A stretch of 64,000 nt of DNA from an uncultured Candidatus Actinomarina sp. (GCA_902619825.1 CACNFT010000003.1:74473-138472); one strand, 5' to 3'; positions 48,100 through 57,461 are shown, counted from the first letter of the stretch. The notes: a model not told the origin generated them from the letters alone. Made by a program: numbers and translations.

Positions 48100-49775
48100 C
48101 AGTCATTGCTACCGCTGGACATGTAGATCATGGAAAATCAACATTTGTAAATTTTTTAACACAACAAGAAACTGATAGGTTGCCCGAAGAAAAAAAAAGG
48201 GGCCTCACTATAAATTTAGGTTATACCTATTTTACAATTGAAGACAAGACATATTCAATAGTTGATGTTCCTGGTCATAAAGATTTTTATAAAAACACAA
48301 TATCTGGATTTGCTAATGCAGATGTAATTCTATTTATAATAGATTCAATTCAAAACTGGTCTGAGCAGTCTGAACAGCATTTTCAATCATTAACTTCACT
48401 TAACAAAAAGAATTTTATATTTGTATTTACGAAAATTGATCTACTTGAAGGTGAGGTGAAAAAAGAATTCTTAAATGAAAAACTAAATAATCATCAAGAT
48501 ATTAATTACCTCATTTTGGAGTTCAACAAAGAGACCTCAAACAGGAAAGTGTTTTGCGCGTCGATTCATAATTATATTAAAACCTGTAAATTTGAGGAAA
48601 AAACACCACGACTATGGATCGATAGAAGCTTCACAATTGATGGAACTGGAAAAGTTATTACCGGTACAGCAACTAAAGGACTTGATTATGAAAATATTAT
48701 TTACAATTTACATAATGAAAAGCTTCAAATAAAAGAAGTTCAAAGCAAAAATCAGAAGAATGATAAAAATGATCTAACAAAAAGGGTGGCATTGTCTTTA
48801 AAAAAAACAAACAAAAATATTCCCAGAAGAGGCGACCTACTTTCAAATGAAGAAATTACTTTTTCAAGCAATTTATTCATCAAATTAAATAATAAAGATG
48901 TGGATAGATCGATTTTAAAAGGAACGTTAAGAATTTTTTTTGGAACAAATAATGCACATATATCGAAGATAAAATTTATAAATTCTGAAAAAGAGACTTT
49001 CGCTATTTTAAGTCTAACCAAAGCGGTACCGATTCCAATTTTTGAGAACCTACTAATTGAAAATGTAGATAGAAATAAATATATCGGTGGAAAGTTCCTC
49101 CTATTTCCTGATAAAAACCAATTTTTAAAGTTGAACAATAAAATTAAGAACAAAGTCAAAATAAATAATTTATTAGATATTTTTGACTTTTTAGATATAA
49201 AATTCTTCGAAAATAATAAAGAATTCAAACAAATAGAAAATTTATTTGTCAATGAATCGGTTCTTGAGAAAATTTTTGAAGACTTACAAAATAATATAGA
49301 TTCAATAAATAAAACTGGTGTAAAAGATTTCTTTCAAAATAACTATCAAATATCGCCAGATATATTGGAACAACTAATTAAAGGTAAAGAGAATATAACA
49401 ATATCAAATAATCAAATAATTAAAAAAATACATAACTCTGAAGCTCTAGAAAATCAATATATAAAAATTAAAGAACTACTTGGTAAAGCATTGGATGTAA
49501 ATATTATCAACACAAAAGATTTTGATAGGAATAATTTAAGAGATCTTTTTTTATCAGAAAAAATTTACAGGGTTGATTCTAAAATCATTATCTCTGATGT
49601 ACATTTGAAACAATTAGTTAAAATTATCGAATTAATGCCTGATGAATTCTCTGTAAAAGAATTTAAAGATAAAACTAGTCTTTCTAGAAAGTATGCAATT
49701 CCTTATCTGGAGTTGCTTGACAAGATTGGCGTAACCCAAAAAATTGATAAGGTAGGATCAAGAAAAAAACTTTAG
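48096..49775 (+). CDS. selB: selenocysteine-specific elongation factor SelB
   Basis: VIATAGHVDHGKSTFVNFLT...EKKRGLTINLGY...VDVPGHKDFYKNTISG; C-terminal winged-helix-like FSVKEFKDKTSLSRKYAIPYLELLDKIGVT; ATGA overlap with selA. Confidence 0.95.
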   Translation: MTVIATAGHVDHGKSTFVNFLTQQETDRLPEEKKRGLTINLGYTYFTIEDKTYSIVDVPGHKDFYKNTISGFANADVILFIIDSIQNWSEQSEQHFQSLTSLNKKNFIFVFTKIDLLEGEVKKEFLNEKLNNHQDINYLILEFNKETSNRKVFCASIHNYIKTCKFEEKTPRLWIDRSFTIDGTGKVITGTATKGLDYENIIYNLHNEKLQIKEVQSKNQKNDKNDLTKRVALSLKKTNKNIPRRGDLLSNEEITFSSNLFIKLNNKDVDRSILKGTLRIFFGTNNAHISKIKFINSEKETFAILSLTKAVPIPIFENLLIENVDRNKYIGGKFLLFPDKNQFLKLNNKIKNKVKINNLLDIFDFLDIKFFENNKEFKQIENLFVNESVLEKIFEDLQNNIDSINKTGVKDFFQNNYQISPDILEQLIKGKENITISNNQIIKKIHNSEALENQYIKIKELLGKALDVNIINTKDFDRNNLRDLFLSEKIYRVDSKIIISDVHLKQLVKIIELMPDEFSVKEFKDKTSLSRKYAIPYLELLDKIGVTQKIDKVGSRKKL

Positions 49776-50026
49776 GAAAATATTAAGTTTCGTTTTCTTT
49801 CGACTTCGTTTAATCCTCCCCAGATTCCAAAAGGTTCTTCAATCTCTTTAGCTTCTTCTAAGCAATTGACTTTAACAGGGCAGCCATTACAAACAGCTTT
49901 TGCTTTTGCCTCTCTTTTTTCTCTATCTTCTTTTTTTTCAAAAGTGGCAGGAGGAAAGAATAAATTTGAACTATGTTGCCTACAGAGAGCATTGTATTGC
50001 CAGGTTGAAATTTTTATTTCTAACAT
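49772..50026 (-). CDS. WhiB-family Fe-S transcription factor
   Basis: ALCRQ...AVCNGCPVKVNCLEEA...PFGIWGGLNEVERK: four Cys plus GIWGG. Confidence 0.93.
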   Translation of the reverse strand: MLEIKISTWQYNALCRQHSSNLFFPPATFEKKEDREKREAKAKAVCNGCPVKVNCLEEAKEIEEPFGIWGGLNEVERKRNLIFS

Positions 50027-50090
50027 ATAGGAACGTTATTTCAAAAAAAATAAATGGCAAAAGGTTTTTTTCGCGAAGTTTTATGGTTAT

Positions 50091-51209
50091 TTAGATGTAA
50101 AGATTTCCATCTTTTTCCAAGAAGATATAATCTTGTTTTTCCTTATAAGACTTATCTAGTTCTAAATTAACCCTAAGCTTTGTATCTTTATATCGAACAA
50201 GGCCTATGTCAGATTCTAGAATTTCTATTAATTCACACTCTTTATCAACCAAAGAAGTTCCGCCACTTGTATCAGTGGTAAGCCTTGATCTTATAACAGT
50301 CGGTATTGCTACAAAATAAAATAATGCGAGAGCAACTGAGACTAAAAATAAAAGTAGGAAATTTACACTAATTTGATAATTTCTAAACATCACAAATGAA
50401 GAAATAAAAAGAACTAGGAATGCTACTACTCCAAGAATTGAAAAATAACCTCTTGATAAGATTTTTATATACATTAAAAATGAAATACCAAATATAAGAA
50501 TTCCATAATAATTTATTCCAAACTCTTGAAATGGCAAAGTAGAAGATATTACAAGTAGTGACCCTACAACTGCCATCAAACCTGGTCCTATAGCAAATAG
50601 TTCAAGACCAATTAATGCAAAGCCTAGAACAAAAAACATGTATGTGAATATTGGATTTGAAATAGCAATATAGAAGCGCTCAAACAATGAGGGTTTAAAA
50701 AATTCGATTGATTGATCGGATACAACAAAATCTATATTCTCAATAAATGATCCAAGTGTTCCAACAATTAAATAATTATCGTATATTCCTTCGTTTGAAG
50801 AAACAAAAATTTTTCTTTCTTCAAGATTACAAATATTAATCGTACAATATTTTTTTTCTACTGATTCATCAAAACTTACATTTTTAATTTCTAGTCCTGG
50901 AGAAAAGCCAATGTAATCAAAATTGTCGAGTTGTTTAAAATCTACAGATATTTTATATGGACCAAACCAAACTCCTATTGGAAAATCATATCCTGATAAT
51001 AAGCTATTTAATTCTGCAATACTCTCAGCACTTCCTTCTTTAGAGCTATATTGAAGAATTAATAAATCATTTTCTGTGTATTCATACTCCTCAATGTGGT
51101 CTTCAAGCGCGTTTATATGGGCATTGGAAAAAATGCCTTCTATTTCGAAAATATTTAATTGCGCAGTTCCAACCGCTGCAAAAATTAAGGTAGAAATTAA
51201 ATATGTCAT
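50091..51209 (-). CDS. NfeD-family membrane protein
   Basis: Four-TM block (IGLELFAIGPGLMAVVGSLLVI...) followed by C-terminal OB-fold-like domain with SLVDKECELIE...GLVRYKDTKLRV. Confidence 0.75.
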   Translation of the reverse strand: MTYLISTLIFAAVGTAQLNIFEIEGIFSNAHINALEDHIEEYEYTENDLLILQYSSKEGSAESIAELNSLLSGYDFPIGVWFGPYKISVDFKQLDNFDYIGFSPGLEIKNVSFDESVEKKYCTINICNLEERKIFVSSNEGIYDNYLIVGTLGSFIENIDFVVSDQSIEFFKPSLFERFYIAISNPIFTYMFFVLGFALIGLELFAIGPGLMAVVGSLLVISSTLPFQEFGINYYGILIFGISFLMYIKILSRGYFSILGVVAFLVLFISSFVMFRNYQISVNFLLLFLVSVALALFYFVAIPTVIRSRLTTDTSGGTSLVDKECELIEILESDIGLVRYKDTKLRVNLELDKSYKEKQDYIFLEKDGNLYI

Positions 51210-51247
51210 TATTATTTAAAATTACAGAATAGTATGCTTTTAAAACT

Positions 51248-51577
51248 GTGAAAATTTTAATTTATAGTGACAATCAATGGGTAATAGAATCTATTGAAAA
51301 ATATATTGATTTTGATTATGAATTACTCGAAAATATTGAATTAGAAAGTTTAAATCAACGCATAGACTATATATTTGTCGACATGCAAGTTAAAAATAAT
51401 GGTGGACCATCAATAATTAAAGAATTGAAAAGGCACAAAATTACTATGAACACACCCATAGCATTAATAGCAGACAGGGAAGCCGACGAATTTCAAGCAA
51501 AAAGAGTAGGTGCTGATTTTTTTGCAGTAAAACCAGTATCAAAAACTAAATTAAATAAATTCTTTAATTTAACTTAA
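51248..51577 (+). CDS. stand-alone response-regulator receiver-like domain
   Basis: YIFVDMQVKNNGG (phospho-Asp), ADFFAVKPVSK (Lys). Confidence 0.7.
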   Translation: MKILIYSDNQWVIESIEKYIDFDYELLENIELESLNQRIDYIFVDMQVKNNGGPSIIKELKRHKITMNTPIALIADREADEFQAKRVGADFFAVKPVSKTKLNKFFNLT

Positions 51578-51602
51578 AATCCTCTAGAATCATATATACA
51601 AA

Positions 51603-52859
51603 TTGAGTACTAACTTAGACATCGTCCTTTACCTCCTCATATTTATATGTTTAATATTTTCTGCTATGTTGTCTGGTTCAGAGACCGCAATAACAACCCT
51701 CCCAAGAGAAAAAATTCATCAACTAGATGATTCAAAGAAAAATAAAAGAATTAAAAATGCAAAAGATGATATTGAAAAAACAATTGGTGGCATTCTTGTA
51801 GCGAATAACTTTGTAAACATTCTTATGGCATCTCTTGCAACCATTATATTTGTAAGACAGTTTGGAGAAAGAACTGGTGGAGTAATTGCAACATTATTTA
51901 TTACATTTCTTGTTTTAATTTTTGGTGAAGTAACGCCTAAAACTATTGCTACAAGAAAACCTGTTGAGTTCATGTCAAAAACTTCTTTATTGATAACTTA
52001 TTTATCAAGAATATTTGCCCCATTTACAAATCTTATAACAAATTCAATAAATAAATACGGGACTGGTCGGACTGGTGACATGGATGGTGATAATGAAATT
52101 ACAGAAGCAGACATTCAAGCATTGACGGCCTTAGGAGAACAAGAAGGTCAAATTCTTCCAGCAGAGCGAGAGATTATCGACTCTCTACTGGAGTTTTCAG
52201 ATAGACCTATCAAAGAAATTATGACTCCTAGGGTTGATGTATTATTTTTATCTGTTCCTCTTACGATAAGTGACGTTACAAAAATTGTCGATGAAAAAAG
52301 AATTTCAAGATTACCTATATCAAAATCAGAGTCACTAGATGACACCTATGGCGTCGTTTACGTTAAAGATTTATTAAATTTAAAACAAGACTCAGAGAGT
52401 GTTGAGATAGAGAATTTAATAAAAGATGTAATTTATTTACCTGAGTATACAACTTCTCTTTCGGCTTTAAACATACTTAGAGAGAATAAAGCAAGTTTTG
52501 CGTGTGTAATTGATGAAAATGGTGGCATCGAAGGAGTAATAACAATAAAGGATGTTTTATCAGAATTTGTAGGAGATTTACCTGATGAACATGATCAGAG
52601 ATTTAGTGGAATAAAAAGACTTGGACCCGGTCAATGGACAATTGAAGGCAAAACAGATATAGATGATTTTGAAGAATTTTTTGGATTAGAGCCAAACGAA
52701 AAAGATGTTGCTACTGTTGGAGGTTTGTTTTTAAGTCATTCGGAACAATTACCGTCTAATGGAGAAAAAATAACTATTGATGGACTTGAGATAACTGTTG
52801 CAGAAATAGACAACAGAAGAATTGAGTCAGTCATAGTTAAAAAAATAGCTAAAAAATAA
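51603..52859 (+). CDS. CNNM/CBS-domain hemolysin-CorC family transporter
   Basis: LSGSETAITTLPREK...FGEVTPKTIATRKP...IMTPRVDVLFL; TTG start. Confidence 0.92.
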   Translation: MSTNLDIVLYLLIFICLIFSAMLSGSETAITTLPREKIHQLDDSKKNKRIKNAKDDIEKTIGGILVANNFVNILMASLATIIFVRQFGERTGGVIATLFITFLVLIFGEVTPKTIATRKPVEFMSKTSLLITYLSRIFAPFTNLITNSINKYGTGRTGDMDGDNEITEADIQALTALGEQEGQILPAEREIIDSLLEFSDRPIKEIMTPRVDVLFLSVPLTISDVTKIVDEKRISRLPISKSESLDDTYGVVYVKDLLNLKQDSESVEIENLIKDVIYLPEYTTSLSALNILRENKASFACVIDENGGIEGVITIKDVLSEFVGDLPDEHDQRFSGIKRLGPGQWTIEGKTDIDDFEEFFGLEPNEKDVATVGGLFLSHSEQLPSNGEKITIDGLEITVAEIDNRRIESVIVKKIAKK

Positions 52860-52887
52860 GTTAATAAAAATATAGTAGAATTAATTT

Positions 52888-53157
52888 ATGGGTATTGTTT
52901 GGCGTGTAGTCTCTTTTATCTCTGTATGGCTACTTTACGGTTTAATTGCATCATTGTTTGTCAAAAATGTGAATAGAAGGGATTATAGATTATTAATTCT
53001 TTCAGGATTACTTGGTGGTTTAATTGGTGGTGCATTAGGTAACGCTATGGATGTTCCCCAAAATATTTGGTGGTTGAGAGAATTTATGAAACTAGGTGTA
53101 ACTATTCTATCTATGTACACTATTCAAAATATATTCAAGTGGAATTTAGCTAGATAA
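52888..53157 (+). CDS. small membrane protein, unknown
   Basis: 89 aa; glycine-rich TM LLGGLIGGALGNAM. Confidence 0.55.
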   Translation: MGIVWRVVSFISVWLLYGLIASLFVKNVNRRDYRLLILSGLLGGLIGGALGNAMDVPQNIWWLREFMKLGVTILSMYTIQNIFKWNLAR

Positions 53158-53158
53158 T

Positions 53159-53437
53159 TTATATTTTTGGAACTCTTGGAGCTTTTAAAAGTCCACCATT
53201 CTCATCAATTAAACCACATCTTTTAGATATAAGTTTTGTATTAAATGCAAATAGGTTCTTGCGCCATGTCGCTATATATCCGTAACCTTTTACCTCCTCA
53301 AGTTTCTCAAGTCCAGATTCTAGATCTTTGACATCTAATACAAATACAACTGGAAGATCTTCATACGTTGCATCCCAACTTGTATCCAAACTAATTTTTT
53401 CTGATTTCGAAAGTAACTCTTTAAATTTATCAGTCAT
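53159..53437 (-). CDS. conserved-looking 92-aa protein coupled to HPr, unknown
   Basis: Overlaps the 3' end of the HPr gene by 8 bp. Confidence 0.6.
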   Translation of the reverse strand: MTDKFKELLSKSEKISLDTSWDATYEDLPVVFVLDVKDLESGLEKLEEVKGYGYIATWRKNLFAFNTKLISKRCGLIDENGGLLKAPRVPKI

Positions 53438-53690
53438 TTTTACTTACTAATAATTCAAACTTTTTCATAAATTCATTCTCATTTTCACCATCTAATGTGA
53501 GTTCAAATTTTGTTCCCTGTTTAACAGCAAGCTTTAATATTCCAATCATACTTTTACCATCAGCCTCTTTTTCTCCATATTTGAGAGTAACTTTACCATT
53601 AAATTCTTGAGCTAGCTTTACAAATTCTGCAGCAGGACGAGCATGTAAACCTACACCAGCATTGACAATTAGTTCACTACTTGTAGACAC
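53430..53690 (-). CDS. ptsH: phosphocarrier protein HPr
   Basis: AGVGLHARPAAEFVKLAQEF (His site), DGKSMIGILKLAVKQG (regulatory-Ser region). Confidence 0.95.
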   Translation of the reverse strand: MSTSSELIVNAGVGLHARPAAEFVKLAQEFNGKVTLKYGEKEADGKSMIGILKLAVKQGTKFELTLDGENENEFMKKFELLVSKND

Positions 53691-54764
53691 TTAAGTTAAC
53701 CTTTCTAAATATTTATTAATGTTTCTATCATCTAACCCCCAGAAATTTTGTAGAAAATTAGGAAGTCCATTTTTGAAATTATAATGAAAATCGTTGAATC
53801 CATCAATATAGGAATAATCAATTTTTTGAAGCAGATCAATAATTCGTTTAAAAGATTCAACAGGTTGATCATTTTGAATTAGAATATCCAATGGTTTTGC
53901 AAATCTTTCATTTTCTGCAAATTTTATATTTGGATTTCGTGCAATTCTTAATAGTTCATCATTTATTGTATCTGATGAAAATCTATCATTAATATTTAAA
54001 GAAAATTCTTCAATGTCATCATATTTTTTCGCAAATAAAGAAAATGCATTCATCAATTCTGAAGATGCTTTAATTGCAAATTCTTTACCTTCATCACTTT
54101 TGTAAATTTCGTGTATGTATTTATATCCTTTTGATATTCCAAAATATGCTAATTGAAGATGTAGACCATTTAATAACCATAACTTTTTAATAAATTCTTC
54201 TTCATAATGTCCATACTTAACAATATCGGATATCACTAATGGTTTGGTTTTAGACTCATCAAGAATAATTGAACCATAATTTTCAACAATTACGTCTAAT
54301 GAATCTTTCTTTTGGGGTGGAATAATTTTGTCAACAACTGCATCTATTACAGTTAAGTATGGATTTGAAGCTTCACTATTTTTTTGAACTGTTGATGAAG
54401 CTCTATACATATTCTCGAATGCAATAAAAGTTACTTCGTTTTTAAATTGTACTTTATTAATTACATCAAAAACATCTTGAACAAATTTTGGTCCAACTGA
54501 TGACGATATTAAGGTTACTTCATTCAAAATATCGGATATTGCAGAAAAATTGTTTAAACTCACCGCACTTACATTCTGAACATTTATTGAGTTATCTTTT
54601 GTATTTCCAAGTTTAAAAACCTGATATTCTTTAGAAGTATTAAGTTTGTCAATTAATCTCTCATCAACGTCAACAAATATAACTTCATAATTATTGTCTT
54701 GTAAAACTGGACCTATAAATCCTCTACCAATATTTCCAGCACCAAAATGTATTGCTTTTTTCAT
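53691..54764 (-). CDS. mtlD: mannitol-1-phosphate 5-dehydrogenase
   Basis: AIHFGAGNIGRGFIGPVLQDNNYEVIFVDVDE...KLWLLNGLHLQLAYFG. Confidence 0.93.
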   Translation of the reverse strand: MKKAIHFGAGNIGRGFIGPVLQDNNYEVIFVDVDERLIDKLNTSKEYQVFKLGNTKDNSINVQNVSAVSLNNFSAISDILNEVTLISSSVGPKFVQDVFDVINKVQFKNEVTFIAFENMYRASSTVQKNSEASNPYLTVIDAVVDKIIPPQKKDSLDVIVENYGSIILDESKTKPLVISDIVKYGHYEEEFIKKLWLLNGLHLQLAYFGISKGYKYIHEIYKSDEGKEFAIKASSELMNAFSLFAKKYDDIEEFSLNINDRFSSDTINDELLRIARNPNIKFAENERFAKPLDILIQNDQPVESFKRIIDLLQKIDYSYIDGFNDFHYNFKNGLPNFLQNFWGLDDRNINKYLERLT

Positions 54765-54769
54765 ACTGA

Positions 54770-55198
54770 CTAAATTTTAAATTTTTCGTATATTAATTCA
54801 ATATCTTCTATGTTCCATAGTTGTTTTGCATCATCTGGATCTTCAATTAATTCAGCTAAAATTGCAAGAACATCTAAATGTTCATCATTTTTTGCGGCTA
54901 TTCCAACAATTATATATGCAGTTTCACCATTCCACTCAACACCTTGTGGACATTGTATATAAGATATGCCAGTTTTTTTTATAAATTGTTTTCCACTTTC
55001 CATACCATGAGGTATAGCAACACCATTACCTATGTAAGTCGCAAATCCCTCTTTTTCAAGTTTTTCTAACATAGAATCAATATATTCTTTGGTTACATAC
55101 TCACCTTCAACTAGTAATTTACCTGCAAGAATAGTTGCTTCCTCTTTACTATTTAGATTTGTTGATGTAGATATAGATGATTTTTTTAATATATCCAC
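54770..55198 (-). CDS. PTS mannitol/fructose-type EIIA
   Basis: NGVAIPHGMESGKQFIKKTGISYIQCPQGVEWNG. Confidence 0.93.
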   Translation of the reverse strand: MDILKKSSISTSTNLNSKEEATILAGKLLVEGEYVTKEYIDSMLEKLEKEGFATYIGNGVAIPHGMESGKQFIKKTGISYIQCPQGVEWNGETAYIIVGIAAKNDEHLDVLAILAELIEDPDDAKQLWNIEDIELIYEKFKI

Positions 55199-55201
55199 AA
55201 C

Positions 55202-55525
55202 TTAAGAACTCTTAATTTCATTTCCTTCTGATAAATCTGTAATTAGCTTTGAAATTGCTGGATCGTTCATAAACATATTGAATGAGATCACTACTGAATT
55301 TACTGCAACTTCTCTTGCTCTCCCTGCTAATCCTGCATGAGCTACTACAACGTCAGCATCTTGAGGTATCAAATTCACTGGAGAATGGTCAATTGAAACA
55401 TCTAAACCAGCCTTTTTTGCCTTTTTTATTAAACTATTTTTCACCATTACGCTTGAACCCATACCTGCTTCACAGGCAAGGATTATTTTTTTTACTTCGC
55501 TTGCATTTATCGAACTTTTGCTCAT
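55202..55525 (-). CDS. PTS mannitol-type EIIB (start trimmed to ATG 55525)
   Basis: IILACEAGMGSSVMVKNSLIKKAKKAGL; TAAGGAG ribosome-binding site just upstream of 55525. Confidence 0.92.
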   Translation of the reverse strand: MSKSSINASEVKKIILACEAGMGSSVMVKNSLIKKAKKAGLDVSIDHSPVNLIPQDADVVVAHAGLAGRAREVAVNSVVISFNMFMNDPAISKLITDLSEGNEIKSS

Positions 55526-55539
55526 TTTACTCCTTAAAA

Positions 55540-55566
55540 ATTTGGGGAGGTAAAACCTCCCCAAAT
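55540..55566 (-). terminator. 12-bp perfect hairpin followed by a short U-run, between EIIC and EIIB (terminator/attenuator-like)
   Basis: Minus strand ATTTGGGGAGGT TTT ACCTCCCCAAAT then TTTTAAGGAG. Confidence 0.8.
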
Positions 55567-55589
55567 CTAATTCTTAATTAGTAAGAAAT

Positions 55590-56654
55590 CTAGACACCAG
55601 GAACATTGTCCACAGTGATTGTGTCTTCTACACCAGCGTCTGTTTCTTTAACTGGTCTTGCTCTAAGTACTATAACACCTACTACTGCAGATACTATTGC
55701 ACCGATTGCAATTCCTCCTAGTACACCAACTGCTCCACCTCTAGGTATTAATGGCAGATAAGCCAAAATACTTCCTGGAGACGCTGCTGCTACTAGTCCA
55801 GCATCAGTTATTTGGAACCAAAGAGCTTGTGACATTCCACCAGCCCACATGGCAAGTATCATAATTGGATGTCCCAATATATATGGGAAATACACTTCAT
55901 GAATACCTCCAAAGAAATGAATTATTATTGTTCCTGGAGCGGATTGTTTCCACATTCCTGATCCAGCAACCCAATATGCTATCAACATACCAAGGCCTGG
56001 GCCTGGGCTTGATTCAAGCATAAACCATACTGATTGTCCTGTTTCGGCTGCTTCAGCAACTCCTAACGGACCAAACAAACCGTGGTTGATTGCATTATTA
56101 AGGAACAATACTTTAGCAACTTCGATTGGCAAGTCTACCAATGGAAGTAACCCAGCATCAACGATACCCTCGGAAATACCACCAAGAACATCTAAGACAC
56201 CTTGCATTATTGGTCCAATTATTTGTTTTGCAACAATTGCAAGAACTGTTGCAAGGATACCTAATGAAAAGTTATCAATTAACATTTCAAAACCCTCCGG
56301 TGAGGCGGGTTGAAGAACTGCATCAACTTTCTTAGCTGTCCAAGCACTAAGTGGTCCAAAGACCATAGCACCAAAGAATTGTGGGTCAGATGCACCAACT
56401 GCAATTGCAGTTGTAACTACAGCACCAATCACACCACCTCTATGACCATGAACCATTTTTCCACCTGTATACCCAATTAATATTGGAAGTAGATAAACGA
56501 TCATTGGTCCTACCATTTCAGATAGGTTCTCATTTGGAGCCCATCCTGTATCGATAAATAGAGCTGTTATTAAACCCCAAGCAATGAAAGCGCCAATGTT
56601 AGGAATAACCATTCCTGCAGCAGCACCACCAAAGCGTTGTATGGATTCTCTCAT
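55590..56654 (-). CDS. mtlA: PTS mannitol EIIC (start trimmed to ATG 56654)
   Basis: MRESIQRFGGAAAGMVIPNIGAFIAWGLITAL...FFGGIHEVYFPYILGHP. Confidence 0.95.
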   Translation of the reverse strand: MRESIQRFGGAAAGMVIPNIGAFIAWGLITALFIDTGWAPNENLSEMVGPMIVYLLPILIGYTGGKMVHGHRGGVIGAVVTTAIAVGASDPQFFGAMVFGPLSAWTAKKVDAVLQPASPEGFEMLIDNFSLGILATVLAIVAKQIIGPIMQGVLDVLGGISEGIVDAGLLPLVDLPIEVAKVLFLNNAINHGLFGPLGVAEAAETGQSVWFMLESSPGPGLGMLIAYWVAGSGMWKQSAPGTIIIHFFGGIHEVYFPYILGHPIMILAMWAGGMSQALWFQITDAGLVAAASPGSILAYLPLIPRGGAVGVLGGIAIGAIVSAVVGVIVLRARPVKETDAGVEDTITVDNVPGV

Positions 56655-56785
56655 ATTTTTCCAATCCCCCTTTAGATTGATCAATCTGTCACATTTTGTA
56701 ACAAACATGTAATACTTGTAATATCACATAAGTTAATTATAAAAAATAAAACACTGCGTTTCATTCGTCTTTAAAAAATTTTTAC

Positions 56786-56809
56786 TTATTACTTGTAACT
56801 TCGTAATAA
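56786..56809. promoter_or_regulatory. inverted repeat TTATTAC-N10-GTAATAA, candidate operator in mtlA-IIC/thioredoxin-like intergenic region
   Basis: Perfect 7-bp arms; TACTTGTAA inside it is repeated directly at 56713-56721 and 56790-56798. Confidence 0.4.
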
Positions 56810-56867
56810 CCTGACAGTCATATAATCCTAATTTTTGCTTATAATGCAATAAAATAGGAGGTATTTT

Positions 56868-57461
56868 ATGGATGTAGAATCAACAATGTTACCGTTAGGA
56901 ACAAAAATGCCAAATTTTAATTTACTTGGTATTGATGGGGATATGTATACCAATGAAATGTTTGATGATAAAAGAGGTTCTCTCATCATGTTTATATGCA
57001 ATCATTGTCCTTTTGTTAAACATGTCAATGATGAAATAGTAAATTTAACTAATGAAATAATACAAGATGGAATCGGTGTCATAGGAATAAATTCAAATGA
57101 CAGCTCTCAAGAAAAATATGCTGAAGATAGCATTGATAAAATGCGAGAATACGCAGATATCTTAGGATATAGTTTTCCGTATGTAGTTGATGAAGATCAA
57201 TCCGTCGCAAAGAAATTTACAGCGCAATGTACCCCAGACTTTTTTCTCTTTGATGAAAATAAAAATCTTATATATAGAGGACAATTGGATGGATCTAGGC
57301 CTGGTAATGACGTGCCGACTAATGGTGAAAGTCTGAGAAGTGCTATTCAAGCGTTAGTAAATAATGATGAGCCAATCTCTGAACAACTACCAAGCATGGG
57401 ATGTAATATAAAATGGAAAATAGGAGAAGAGCCTGATTACTTTTTAAATGTAAAAGGTTAA
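56868..57461 (+). CDS. thioredoxin-like/AhpC-TSA family protein
   Basis: SLIMFICNHCPFVKHVNDE...VIGINSNDS; AGGAGGT ribosome-binding site. Confidence 0.9.
   Translation: MDVESTMLPLGTKMPNFNLLGIDGDMYTNEMFDDKRGSLIMFICNHCPFVKHVNDEIVNLTNEIIQDGIGVIGINSNDSSQEKYAEDSIDKMREYADILGYSFPYVVDEDQSVAKKFTAQCTPDFFLFDENKNLIYRGQLDGSRPGNDVPTNGESLRSAIQALVNNDEPISEQLPSMGCNIKWKIGEEPDYFLNVKG

Noticed and set aside
48752-49252. 166-aa minus-strand ORF
   Set aside because: Antisense shadow of selB.
55525-55564. EIIB N-terminal extension MGRFYLPKFLRSK
   Set aside because: Translation of the intercistronic hairpin; a good ribosome-binding site supports ATG 55525.
56868-57461. Thioredoxin-like protein as candidate selenoprotein linked to selAB
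   Set aside because: Active-site motif is CNHC with ordinary Cys codons and there is no in-frame UGA.
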